Shown here piece after piece: positions 28,459 to 37,270 of a DNA stretch of 56,540 nt (its first letter is position 1; each line of letters opens with the position of its first letter). Under the pieces are notes generated by a model. The model searched no databases and was not told where the DNA came from. It worked only from the letters and a program-made list of their open reading frames with translations. The position numbers and the translations under genes were made by a program. Source of the DNA: Patescibacteria group bacterium (GTDB lineage: Bacteria > Patescibacteriota > Patescibacteriia > Patescibacteriales > UBA12465); assembly GCA_028696995.1 (NCBI GenBank), contig JAQVFY010000005.1, forward strand, positions 1 to 56,540, read 5' to 3'.

Positions 28459-29548
28459 AAAATTAAATGATTTAAAAGAAAATATTGTTAGAATTAAAGC
28501 TGTTTTGAATATTGATAAAAAAAAGACTCAATGGGAAGAGTTAAATATTTTAATGTCTCAGAATGATTTTTGGAGTGATAATGACGTAGCTGTTAAAATA
28601 AGTCAGAAAGCTGAAAATTTAAAATCGGAGATAAGTCGTTTTGAAGAAATTGAAGAGGAAATTGGGGTTATTGAAGAATTGGCTCTTTTAGCTAATGAAT
28701 ACGAAGACGATTCTGTTTGTCGTGATGTTGAAGATAGATTTAAAGAAGTAGAGAAAAAGTTTAAAGATTTAGAATTTTTATTATTATTTTCGGAAGAGCT
28801 TGATAATAGTGGAGCAATTTTATCTATTCATGCTGGAAGTGGTGGGGTAGATGCTCAAGATTGGGCTGAAATTTTAGAAAGAATGTATTTGAGATTTTGT
28901 GATAAAATGGGCTTTAAAGTAGAGATTTTGGATAGGGTTATAGCTAATGAGGCGGGTATAAAAAATTCTGTTTTACGTGTTAGTGGAGCTTATGCTTATG
29001 GATATTTAAAGAGTGAAAATGGGGTTCATCGCTTGGTTCGTATTTCTCCTTTTGATGCCGAAGCTATGCGCCATACTTCTTTTGCTGGAGTAGAGGTTAT
29101 TCCAGAAATAAAAGATGATGATTTAATAAAAATTGATGATAGTGATTTAAAAATAGATACTTATAAATCATCTGGTCCAGGAGGTCAAGGCGTTAATACT
29201 ACTGATTCAGCCATCAGAATTATTCATCTTCCAACCAATATTTCGGTAACTTGTCAGAGCGAGCGCTCACAACATCAGAATAAGGCTAAAGCTATGGAAA
29301 TTCTTCGATCTAAATTATATAAATTGCAACAAGAGGAAGATGAAGCTTCCGTGAAAAAAATAAAGGGAGATGCTGGGCAGGGAACTTGGGGGAAGCAAAT
29401 CAGATCCTATGTTTTTCAACCTTATCAGATGGTCAAAGATCATCGGACCAATTTTTCCACTAATAGAGTTGATGATGTGATTAATGGTGAGCTCCATGAA
29501 TTTATGGAGGCTTATTTAAATTTTTTATTAAAAAATAAGAATAAATAA
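28442..29548 (+). CDS. prfB: Peptide chain release factor 2 (contiguous ORF, no programmed frameshift)
   Basis: HRLVRISPFDAEAMRHTSFA (SPF), SGPGGQGVNTTDSAIRI (GGQ); 17-nt overlap with murF. Confidence 0.95.
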   Translation: MENLIKKLNDLKENIVRIKAVLNIDKKKTQWEELNILMSQNDFWSDNDVAVKISQKAENLKSEISRFEEIEEEIGVIEELALLANEYEDDSVCRDVEDRFKEVEKKFKDLEFLLLFSEELDNSGAILSIHAGSGGVDAQDWAEILERMYLRFCDKMGFKVEILDRVIANEAGIKNSVLRVSGAYAYGYLKSENGVHRLVRISPFDAEAMRHTSFAGVEVIPEIKDDDLIKIDDSDLKIDTYKSSGPGGQGVNTTDSAIRIIHLPTNISVTCQSERSQHQNKAKAMEILRSKLYKLQQEEDEASVKKIKGDAGQGTWGKQIRSYVFQPYQMVKDHRTNFSTNRVDDVINGELHEFMEAYLNFLLKNKNK

Positions 29549-29593
29549 TCCCCCTTGTCATTGTTAATTTATTTTTTTGCTATAATGTAATTA

Positions 29594-29686
29594 CCTTGTC
29601 ATTCCAGCGAAGGCTGGAATCCAGATTAAAAATGGCCTGGACCCCAGCCTACGCCACGTAGAACGTGGTAAACTGGGGTGACAAGG
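29594..29686. repeat. 93-bp REP/MITE-like palindromic element
   Basis: Terminal CCTTGTCATTCCAG / CTGGGGTGACAAGG inverted repeats; internal TTCCAGC-GAAG-GCTGGAA and CCACGT-AGA-ACGTGG hairpins. Confidence 0.8.
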
Positions 29687-29714
29687 GAAGAGCTAATATA
29701 ATAAAATAAACTTC

Positions 29715-30790
29715 ATGTTTAAAGCTAATAATAACAAAACCAAAAAACCCGCCTTTACGCTATAGAATTATTAGTCGTCATTGCTATAATTGGTATTTTG
29801 GCGACTTTAGCTGTAGTCGCTCTACAAAATGCCAGAAAAAATGCTAGGGATGCCAAAAGAATGGCCGATGTTAAACAAATACAAACAGCTCTAGAACTAT
29901 ATTATAACGATATTGGATCTTACCCATTAACTGGAGAAATAGACGAATCTATTGCCACAGGATCAAATACCTATATGGCTATAATCCCAACAGCACCCAC
30001 TCCAGCCGATGGTGATTGTAGTGACGAAGAGAATGAATATACCTATACCTCATCAGACGGAATAACTTATACTATAGAATTCTGTACTGGTTCAGGAGTT
30101 GGTGGATTAAACGAGGGATTAAAATTAGCTAGTCCTAGTGGTATAGTTTCTACTACTACTCCACCTGTTCCTTGGGCCTGCGGTGATAGTTTAACCGATT
30201 CTAGGGATTCTAATGTTTATACTACAGTTGAAATTGATACTCAATGTTGGATGGCGGAGAATCTAGCCTATCTTCCAGTAGTTCATAGTAATAGTGAGTT
30301 TCAAACTCAAGGAGGAAGTTCTCTTCCTGGTTATGGGGTTTATGGCTATGATGGCAGTGATGTTCCTACAGCTAAAGCTCTGGATAATTATACTACTTAC
30401 GGAGTATTATATAACTTCTTTGCTGTTGATCAAGTAAGTATTTGTCCTTCTGGTTGGAGTGTCCCTACTGATGCTCAACTTACAACCCTTACTACTTATT
30501 TAGGAGGAGAAAGTGTGGCCGGAGGAAAGATGAAAGAAACCGGAACAACTCATTGGAATTCACCTAATACTGGGGCTGATAATTCTTCTGGTTTTACGGC
30601 TTTACCAGCTGGCAACCGCGATACTAATGGTTCCATTAATGGTCTTGGCGATTACTCTATCTTTTGGTCGTCGTCAGAGTTTGGTCCTGGTGCTTCTTGG
30701 TTTCGGGGCTTGTACTGTAGTGGTGCCGAAGTTGGCCGCAGCGGTGATAGTCAGGCCTACGGTTTCTCGGTTCGTTGCCTTCAGGATTGA
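29715..30790 (+). pseudogene. Type IV pilin-like protein with C-terminal FISUMP/C-type-lectin-like domain; 1-nt deletion in the prepilin motif; candidate DGR target
   Basis: Frame 1 MFKANNNKTKKPAFTL*, then in another frame IELLVVIAIIGILATLAVVALQNARKNARDAKRMADVKQIQTALELYYNDIGSYP...; C-terminus CWMAENLAY...FWSSSE...GFSVRCLQD. Confidence 0.85.
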
Positions 30791-30873
30791 TTTATTGTAT
30801 AAAAAATTTACTAAAAATTTAAACAAAATTCATTTAGTTTTTTATAAAATACCAATTAGTTAATTGGTATTTT

Positions 30874-32361
30874 ATGTTTAAAAAATATTTTTGGCCGATT
30901 TCGGCTGTATCCTTTTTGTTGGGCTTATTTTTAGTCCATTATTTTGCGGTGACAAAATTATTATCATCTTTTTTTTATTTTGTTTTATTTTTAATTTTTT
31001 TCTTTATAACGATAAAATTTAAGAAAAATATTTTTTTAATTTTATTTTTTATATTTTTGGCAATTTGGCGGTATTTATTAATTTTTCCCGAAAATAATTT
31101 GGGTCGAATTGAAAATTATTATGGCCAAGATTTTTCCTTGATCGGCAAGGTAATATCTGAGCCGGAATTAAAAGATAATAAACAAAAAATTAAATTAAAG
31201 ATAATTTCTGGTCAAGATGATCTTGGTAATTCTTTTAAATTAGAGGGGAAGATTTTATTAACTACTCAAGCCTATCCCCTTTATGTTTCTGGTGATTTAT
31301 TGGAGCTTTCTGGGGACTGGTTGGAGCCTGGAGTTATTGAAGATTTTGATTATGGTTTATATTTAAGAAGATATGGAATTACAGCAGTTTCTTATTATCC
31401 CAGTATTAGAAAAATAAAGAGTGGTCAGGAACCCTTAGGAATAAAAAAAGTTTTTTTTATTATTAATAATTTTAGAAAAAGAATTGCTCAACAATTTGAT
31501 TTTTCCTTGAGTTTAGATTCTGCCTCTATTTTAAAGGCGATGTTATTAGGGGACAAAAGTTCTCTTAATTCTGACTTGATTGAGAAATTTTCTCGTTCTG
31601 GTCTTAGTCATATTATTGCTATTTCTGGTTTGCATATTAGCTTGCTTAGCTCGTTGTTTCTAAATTTTTTATTATTTGTCGGTTTGTCGAGAAAAAAGGC
31701 CTTTTATTTTAGTATTTTATTTCTAATATTTTATCTTATTTTAATTGGAGCTCCAGCTTCAGCTTGTCGAGCTTCTTTGATGGGTTTTTTGTCTTTTTTA
31801 GCAATTTATATGGGACGAGTAGGAAATTTGTCTAACGTTTTATTTTTTGCCGGTATTTCATTGTTATTATTCAACCCTTTATTGGTTTTTGGAGATTTGG
31901 GCTTTCAGCTTTCTTTTTTAGCTGTTTTAGGAATAATTTATCTTTATCCAATTATTAAAGAAATTTTATCTTTAAAGATTTTTAAGAAGATTAGAATCAA
32001 TGAAGCCGTCTTGGATATTTTGAGTATAACTATTTCCGTGCAGTTAATTGCTGGCCCGATTTTAATTTCTAGCTTTAAGCAATTTTCTCTAATTGCTCCG
32101 CTTAGTAATTTATTGGTAGTTTGGCTTTTGCCTTTAATTATTTCTTTGTCTATTATTGCTATTTTTTTATCTTTTGTTTTTTCTTTTTTGGGACAATTAA
32201 TTTATTTATTAGTTGATGTAATAATAAAATATATTATATTGATAAATAATATTGTTAATAAAATTCCTGGGTCTTTTATAAATATTAATAGTTGGTCAAT
32301 TTATCTTTCTATTATTTATTATTTATTATTAATTTATTTAATAAAGAACTGGCGCAAATAA
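30874..32361 (+). CDS. comEC: ComEC/Rec2-type competence membrane protein
   Basis: GDKSSLNSDLIEKFSRSGLSHIIAISGLHISLL, SACRASLMGFL; multi-TM. Confidence 0.92.
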   Translation: MFKKYFWPISAVSFLLGLFLVHYFAVTKLLSSFFYFVLFLIFFFITIKFKKNIFLILFFIFLAIWRYLLIFPENNLGRIENYYGQDFSLIGKVISEPELKDNKQKIKLKIISGQDDLGNSFKLEGKILLTTQAYPLYVSGDLLELSGDWLEPGVIEDFDYGLYLRRYGITAVSYYPSIRKIKSGQEPLGIKKVFFIINNFRKRIAQQFDFSLSLDSASILKAMLLGDKSSLNSDLIEKFSRSGLSHIIAISGLHISLLSSLFLNFLLFVGLSRKKAFYFSILFLIFYLILIGAPASACRASLMGFLSFLAIYMGRVGNLSNVLFFAGISLLLFNPLLVFGDLGFQLSFLAVLGIIYLYPIIKEILSLKIFKKIRINEAVLDILSITISVQLIAGPILISSFKQFSLIAPLSNLLVVWLLPLIISLSIIAIFLSFVFSFLGQLIYLLVDVIIKYIILINNIVNKIPGSFININSWSIYLSIIYYLLLIYLIKNWRK

Positions 32362-32390
32362 AAACAGAATCTATTTTTGATTCTGTTTTT
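32360..32390. terminator. Bidirectional terminator
   Basis: AAAAACAGAATC-TATTTTT-GATTCTGTTTTT perfect stem. Confidence 0.9.
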
Positions 32391-32402
32391 ATCTAAAGTA
32401 AT

Positions 32403-32585
32403 TTATTTTTTTTCTTCGTTTTTTTTCATGGTTCTTAGGCACTTAGTACAAATTTTGGCCTCAATTCCCATAACTTTTTTAGTTTGCAAATTTATTCCCT
32501 GTCTTTTTAGTGTTTTGATATTAGAGTGTGATCTACTAGCTCCCTTAGTTGAGCTTCGTCCACAGATATCGCATCTTTTTCCCAT
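32403..32585 (-). CDS. rpmB: 50S ribosomal protein bL28
   Basis: MGKRCDICGRSSTKGASRSHSNIKTLKRQGINLQTKKV. Confidence 0.92.
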   Translation of the reverse strand: MGKRCDICGRSSTKGASRSHSNIKTLKRQGINLQTKKVMGIEAKICTKCLRTMKKNEEKK

Positions 32586-32742
32586 ATTTTTTATTATTAA
32601 AATTTATCTTTAGTTTCAATATTTCTTATTGTAGCACAATTTTTAAAATAATCAATACTTAGATATTTTTTGTTTTATGGCTCTCTTTTTGCCAAGGAAC
32701 TTATAATTTGATATAATAAAAATAATTTTTAATTTTTTATTT

Positions 32743-33432
32743 ATGGCGGTAATAATATTATCAATAGTTATTTTAATTTTTTCCATTATTTTACATGAAT
32801 ATGGTCATGCTTGGATGGCAAATAAGTTAGGGGATAGCACTGCTAAGGACTTGGGGCGCTTAACTCTAAATCCCATTCCTCATATTGATTTATTTGGTTC
32901 AATTATATTGCCCTTGTTTTTTGTTTTGTCTGGCTCTAATTTTTTATTAGCTTGGGCTAAACCAGTTCCATATAATCCTTTTAATATTAGGGACAAAAAA
33001 TATGGTGACTTAAAAGTAGCGGTGTCTGGGCCGGGGACAAATATTATAGTTGCTATTTTTTTTGGATTGTTGGCTCGGTTTCTTCCTATAGCTTCTAATA
33101 TAAAAGCAAATTTGTTGTCAGCTTATTTACAGGGTGATTTTTCTTTCATTAGTGCGATCATCTCAGGTAATATTTTGAATGTTATTTTTTTGATGGCCAT
33201 TATTTTTTGTTTTTTAAATTTATTATTAGCTATATTTAATTTAATTCCAGTTCCGCCATTGGATGGTTCTAAGATAATTTTAAATTTTTTACCTCCTCGT
33301 TTAAAGTTTAAATTTTTATCTATTGAGCGTTACGGTTTATTTCTTATTTTATTTTTATTAATGTTTGGTTTTTTTAAATTATTATTTTATCCAATACTTT
33401 TTTCTTTGTCTCTTTTGACAGGAATTTATTAA
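32743..33432 (+). CDS. Site-2 protease family (M50) membrane metalloprotease
   Basis: HEYGHAWMA, LAWAKPVPYNPFN, NLIPVPPLDGSKI. Confidence 0.93.
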   Translation: MAVIILSIVILIFSIILHEYGHAWMANKLGDSTAKDLGRLTLNPIPHIDLFGSIILPLFFVLSGSNFLLAWAKPVPYNPFNIRDKKYGDLKVAVSGPGTNIIVAIFFGLLARFLPIASNIKANLLSAYLQGDFSFISAIISGNILNVIFLMAIIFCFLNLLLAIFNLIPVPPLDGSKIILNFLPPRLKFKFLSIERYGLFLILFLLMFGFFKLLFYPILFSLSLLTGIY

Positions 33433-33443
33433 TTTTAAAAAAT

Positions 33444-33875
33444 ATGTATGCTACTACTCATTTAGCTCTGGGCTTAATAATTGGTAAAATTTCTGGAGAT
33501 TATTCGGCGGCTTTAATTGGTTCTTTAGCAATTGATATTGATCATATGTTTCCAGCAATGAGAGAAAAGCGTTTTTTAAATATTAGGGAATATTGGAAGA
33601 GGTCTCGTAGTTATGCTGATAGTGGGAGAAGTTATTTTCATGGCATTTTTGCTTTAATATTTTTTTCAGTAATTTTGTACTTTTTTGATCCTCGATTTGC
33701 CTTAATATTTTCAATTGCCTATCTGGGACACTTCTTTTTAGATGCTTTAGATAATTCTGATTTTATGCCTTTTTATCCTTTAAGTAAGTTTAATATTAAA
33801 GGCTTTATTCCTTATTTTTCTAAACAAGAGTTTGTCTTTTCTTTAATTCTTTTTCTAGTTTTTATTATTTTATAG
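33444..33875 (+). CDS. Putative membrane-bound metal-dependent hydrolase (YdjM-like)
   Basis: TTHLALGLIIG...SLAIDIDHMFP, FHGIFAL, GHFFLDALD. Confidence 0.65.
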   Translation: MYATTHLALGLIIGKISGDYSAALIGSLAIDIDHMFPAMREKRFLNIREYWKRSRSYADSGRSYFHGIFALIFFSVILYFFDPRFALIFSIAYLGHFFLDALDNSDFMPFYPLSKFNIKGFIPYFSKQEFVFSLILFLVFIIL

Positions 33876-33998
33876 TATTTTTTTGGAAGGTTATTGACTT
33901 ATTTTTATTAATTTGATAAATTTTATAGTATAAATGAGAACCTGATTAAGGTTTTTGTATTTTTATTATATAAATTATTTTTATTAATTTTTTTATTT

Positions 33999-34418
33999 AT
34001 GCCAACTATTAATCAATTAGTTAGAAAAGGACGCAAATCATCTACTAAAAGAAAGAAAAATTTAGCCCTTAGAACAACTTTGGATTCTTTGCATCGCAAG
34101 AAAAAGGTAATTAAAAAAGGAGCTCCTTTTAAGCAAGGTGTTTGTCTTAAGGTTACTACTATGACTCCAAAGAAACCGAACTCAGCTTTACGTAAAATTG
34201 CTCGTGTTCGTTTATCTAACGGCATGGAGGTTACTGCCTATATTCCAGGAATGGGACACAATTTACAGGAACACTCTATTGTTTTATTAAAGGGAGGAAA
34301 AACCAAGGATTTACCAGGTGTTCGCTATAAGGTGGTTCGTGGTGTTTATGATTCTCAGGGAGTAGATAAGCGTCGTCAGGGTCGTAGTCGTTATGGAGCA
34401 AAAAAACCAAAAGAGTAA
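33999..34418 (+). CDS. rpsL: 30S ribosomal protein uS12
   Basis: [42 protein letters not shown]. Confidence 0.98.
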   Translation: MPTINQLVRKGRKSSTKRKKNLALRTTLDSLHRKKKVIKKGAPFKQGVCLKVTTMTPKKPNSALRKIARVRLSNGMEVTAYIPGMGHNLQEHSIVLLKGGKTKDLPGVRYKVVRGVYDSQGVDKRRQGRSRYGAKKPKE

Positions 34419-34466
34419 TTAATAAATTTAAATAAATTGCTATAGCTGGCAATTTTAAACAAAACT

Positions 34467-34934
34467 ATGAGAGGTAAACAAGCCCCTAAAAGAGAAATAG
34501 AAAATGATTTAAAATATGGTGATAAAAATATCGCTAAATTTATAAATTATATAATGGTTGATGGCAAGAGATCAATAGCCCAAACTATTGTTTATGATGC
34601 CTTTGATATTATTAGGCAAGAAACTAAGCACGATCCTCGTCATATTTTCAACAAAGCCTTGAAAAAAGTTTCGCCTTTGCTTGAGGTTCGCGGGAAGAGA
34701 GTCGGTGGAGCTAACTATCAGGTCCCTTTTCAAGTTAGAGGAGAACGTCGTTTTTATTTAGGATGTCATTGGATAATTGATGCTGCTAAGGCTAGAAAAG
34801 GGAAGTCTATGGCCGAGAAATTAGCAACTGAAATTTTAGATGCTTCTAATGGCGAAGGTTCGGCAGTTAGAAAAAGAGAAACAGTTCATAAAATGGCGGA
34901 GTCTAATAAGGCTTTTGCTCATTTTTCAAGATAA
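34467..34934 (+). CDS. rpsG: 30S ribosomal protein uS7
   Basis: MRGKQAPKREIENDLKYGDKNIAKFINYIMVDGKR. Confidence 0.97.
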   Translation: MRGKQAPKREIENDLKYGDKNIAKFINYIMVDGKRSIAQTIVYDAFDIIRQETKHDPRHIFNKALKKVSPLLEVRGKRVGGANYQVPFQVRGERRFYLGCHWIIDAAKARKGKSMAEKLATEILDASNGEGSAVRKRETVHKMAESNKAFAHFSR

Positions 34935-35007
34935 GAAAAGTTTAAACTTCTAGTAATTAGACTTGAAACTTTAAAAATATTGTTTTTAAAAATATAATTA
35001 ATATATC

Positions 35008-35058
35008 TCAAAGATCTTATTTTGTCATTCTGGCGTAGGCTGGAGTCAAAGATCTTAT
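35008..35058. repeat. 13-bp direct repeats (TCAAAGATCTTAT) flanking a REP-like half-element
   Basis: TCAAAGATCTTAT at 35008-35020 and 35046-35058; middle TTTGTCATTCTGGCGTAGGCTGGAG resembles the left half of the 29594 element. Confidence 0.75.
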
Positions 35059-35067
35059 CAAATAATT

Positions 35068-37146
35068 ATGTCACAAGATTATACCTTAGATAAATTTCGT
35101 AATATTGGAATTATGGCTCATATTGACGCTGGTAAAACTACTTTTACTGAGCGCGTTTTATTTTATACTGGTAAAAAGCATAAAATTGGTGAAACTCATG
35201 ATGGAGCTGCCGATATGGATTGGATGGATCAAGAGAAGGAGCGCGGTATTACTATTACCTCTGCTGCCACTACTTGTTACTGGAAAGATAATAAAATTAA
35301 TATTATTGATACTCCTGGTCACGTTGATTTTACCGTGGAAGTAGAAAGATCTCTTCGTGTTTTAGATGGCGCTATTGCCGTTTTTGATGCTTCTCAGGGA
35401 GTAGAACCTCAGTCTGAAACTGTTTGGCGTCAAGCTGATAAATATCATGTTCCTCGTATTTGTTTTATTAATAAAATGGATAAAACTGGAGCTGATTTTT
35501 ATATGAGCTTAGAATCTATTAAAAAAAGATTAAATCCCAAAGCTTTTGCTTATCAATTACCAATTGGATCAGAAGATTCTTTTTTGGGAGTAATTGATGT
35601 TTTAACTAAGAAGGCTTATAAATTTGAAGGTAACTTTGGTGAGCAAATAAACGAAATTCCAGTTCCGGGTGATATGGAAGAAAAATTAAACAAATATTAT
35701 TCTGATTTAGTAGAGAAAGTAGCTGAATTTGATGATGTGCTGACTGAAAAATATTTAGGAGGAGAAGAAATTTCTTTAGAGGATTTAAAGAGAGCATTAA
35801 GAAAAGGAGTGATCGCTAATGAGATTTATCCAGTAATGTGTGGAACAGCTTTACAAAATATTGGAGTTCAATTAGCCTTAGATGCTGTTTGTGAATATCT
35901 ACCATCTCCTTTAGATGTTCCTGAGATAGAAGGAAGTGATATCAAAGATGAAACTAAGAAAACAGTAATTAAGGCCGATGAAAAAGAACCTTTTGCTGGT
36001 TTAGCCTTTAAAATTGCTACTGATCCTTTTGTTGGTAAACTTTGTTTTGTTCGTGTTTATAGTGGAGTTTTAAGTTCCGGTTCTTATATTATTAATTCTT
36101 CTACTGGTAATAAGGAGAGAGTTGGACGTTTAGTTCGTATGCACGCTAATCACCGTGAGGAAATAAAAGAAATTAAGGCGGGTGATATTGCGGCTGTTAT
36201 TGGATTAAAAGATACTACTACCGGAAATACTTTATGTGATGAAAAACGACCGATATTATTAGAATCAATTATTTTTCCAGAACCGGTTATTAAAATTGCA
36301 GTGGAACCAAAAACTAAGGCTGATCAAGAAAAAATGGGCATTGCTTTGAATCGTTTGGCCGAAGAAGATCCAACTTTTAGAGTAGAAAGTGATGAGGAAA
36401 CCGGGCAAGTATTAATTTCTGGTATGGGAGAATTACATTTAGATATCATCGTTGATCGTATGAGAAGGGAATTTGGTGTAGAGGCCAATGTTGGTAATCC
36501 CCAAGTTTCTTATCGTGAAACTATTAAACAAAAATCAGAAGCCGAACATAAATATGCTAAGCAATCTGGTGGTCGTGGTCAATACGGACATTGTTATTTA
36601 CGAGTTGAGCCACAAGAAGCCGGTAAGGGTTATGAATTTGTTGATGAAGTAAAGGGTGGAGCTATTCCTAAAGAGTATATTCCAGCGGTTGAGAAGGGTG
36701 TTAAAGAGGCAATGCAGAGTGGTATTTTGGCTGGTTATCCAATGGTAGATATTAAAACCACTGTTTATGACGGTTCTTATCATGAAGTTGATTCTTCAGA
36801 AATCGCTTTTAAAATGGCTGCTATTTTTGCTTTTAAAGAGGCTTGTCAAAAAGGAAGTCCAGTTATGTTGGAGCCAATTATGAAAGTGGAAGTTACTACT
36901 CCAGAAGAATATATGGGTAATATTATTGGTGATTTAAATGCTAAGAGGGGACAAATTGAAGAAATGACCGAAAGAGGTAATGCTAAAGTAGTTTTAGCCA
37001 AAGTTCCATTAGCAGAAATGTTTGGTTATGCCACTTCACTTCGCTCTATGAGTCAGGGTCGAGCTAATTATGTTATGGAATTTTCTCATTATAATGAAGT
37101 GCCAAGAAATATATTAGAGCAAATAAAAGAAAAGGCTGGAAAATAA
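35068..37146 (+). CDS. fusA: Elongation factor G
   Basis: [57 protein letters not shown]. Confidence 0.98.
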   Translation: MSQDYTLDKFRNIGIMAHIDAGKTTFTERVLFYTGKKHKIGETHDGAADMDWMDQEKERGITITSAATTCYWKDNKINIIDTPGHVDFTVEVERSLRVLDGAIAVFDASQGVEPQSETVWRQADKYHVPRICFINKMDKTGADFYMSLESIKKRLNPKAFAYQLPIGSEDSFLGVIDVLTKKAYKFEGNFGEQINEIPVPGDMEEKLNKYYSDLVEKVAEFDDVLTEKYLGGEEISLEDLKRALRKGVIANEIYPVMCGTALQNIGVQLALDAVCEYLPSPLDVPEIEGSDIKDETKKTVIKADEKEPFAGLAFKIATDPFVGKLCFVRVYSGVLSSGSYIINSSTGNKERVGRLVRMHANHREEIKEIKAGDIAAVIGLKDTTTGNTLCDEKRPILLESIIFPEPVIKIAVEPKTKADQEKMGIALNRLAEEDPTFRVESDEETGQVLISGMGELHLDIIVDRMRREFGVEANVGNPQVSYRETIKQKSEAEHKYAKQSGGRGQYGHCYLRVEPQEAGKGYEFVDEVKGGAIPKEYIPAVEKGVKEAMQSGILAGYPMVDIKTTVYDGSYHEVDSSEIAFKMAAIFAFKEACQKGSPVMLEPIMKVEVTTPEEYMGNIIGDLNAKRGQIEEMTERGNAKVVLAKVPLAEMFGYATSLRSMSQGRANYVMEFSHYNEVPRNILEQIKEKAGK

Positions 37147-37172
37147 TTTATTATTGATAGATTGAAAATATT

Positions 37173-37207
37173 AAAATAAGGGCTAATTTTTAAGCTCTTA
37201 TTTTTTT
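37173..37207 (+). terminator. Rho-independent terminator
   Basis: AAATAAGGGCT...AGCTCTTATTT then T7. Confidence 0.85.
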
Positions 37208-37270
37208 GCTAAAAAATATTTTTTATGGTATAATTTTGGATATTAAACTTTCGTTTTAATTTTAAATTAT

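Noticed and set aside
30627-30863. Overlapping +frame ORF of 78 aa at the FISUMP 3' end
   Set aside because: Alternative frame of the A-poor candidate variable region; composition explains the open frame, no domain evidence.
32377-32613. + strand 78-aa ORF
   Set aside because: Antisense to a clear bL28 gene (32403-32585, minus) and begins inside the bidirectional terminator.
33894-33960. rpsL leader hairpin (AACCT/AGGTT + T-rich) as attenuator
   Set aside because: Only a 5-bp stem; too weak to claim without covariation or RNA data.
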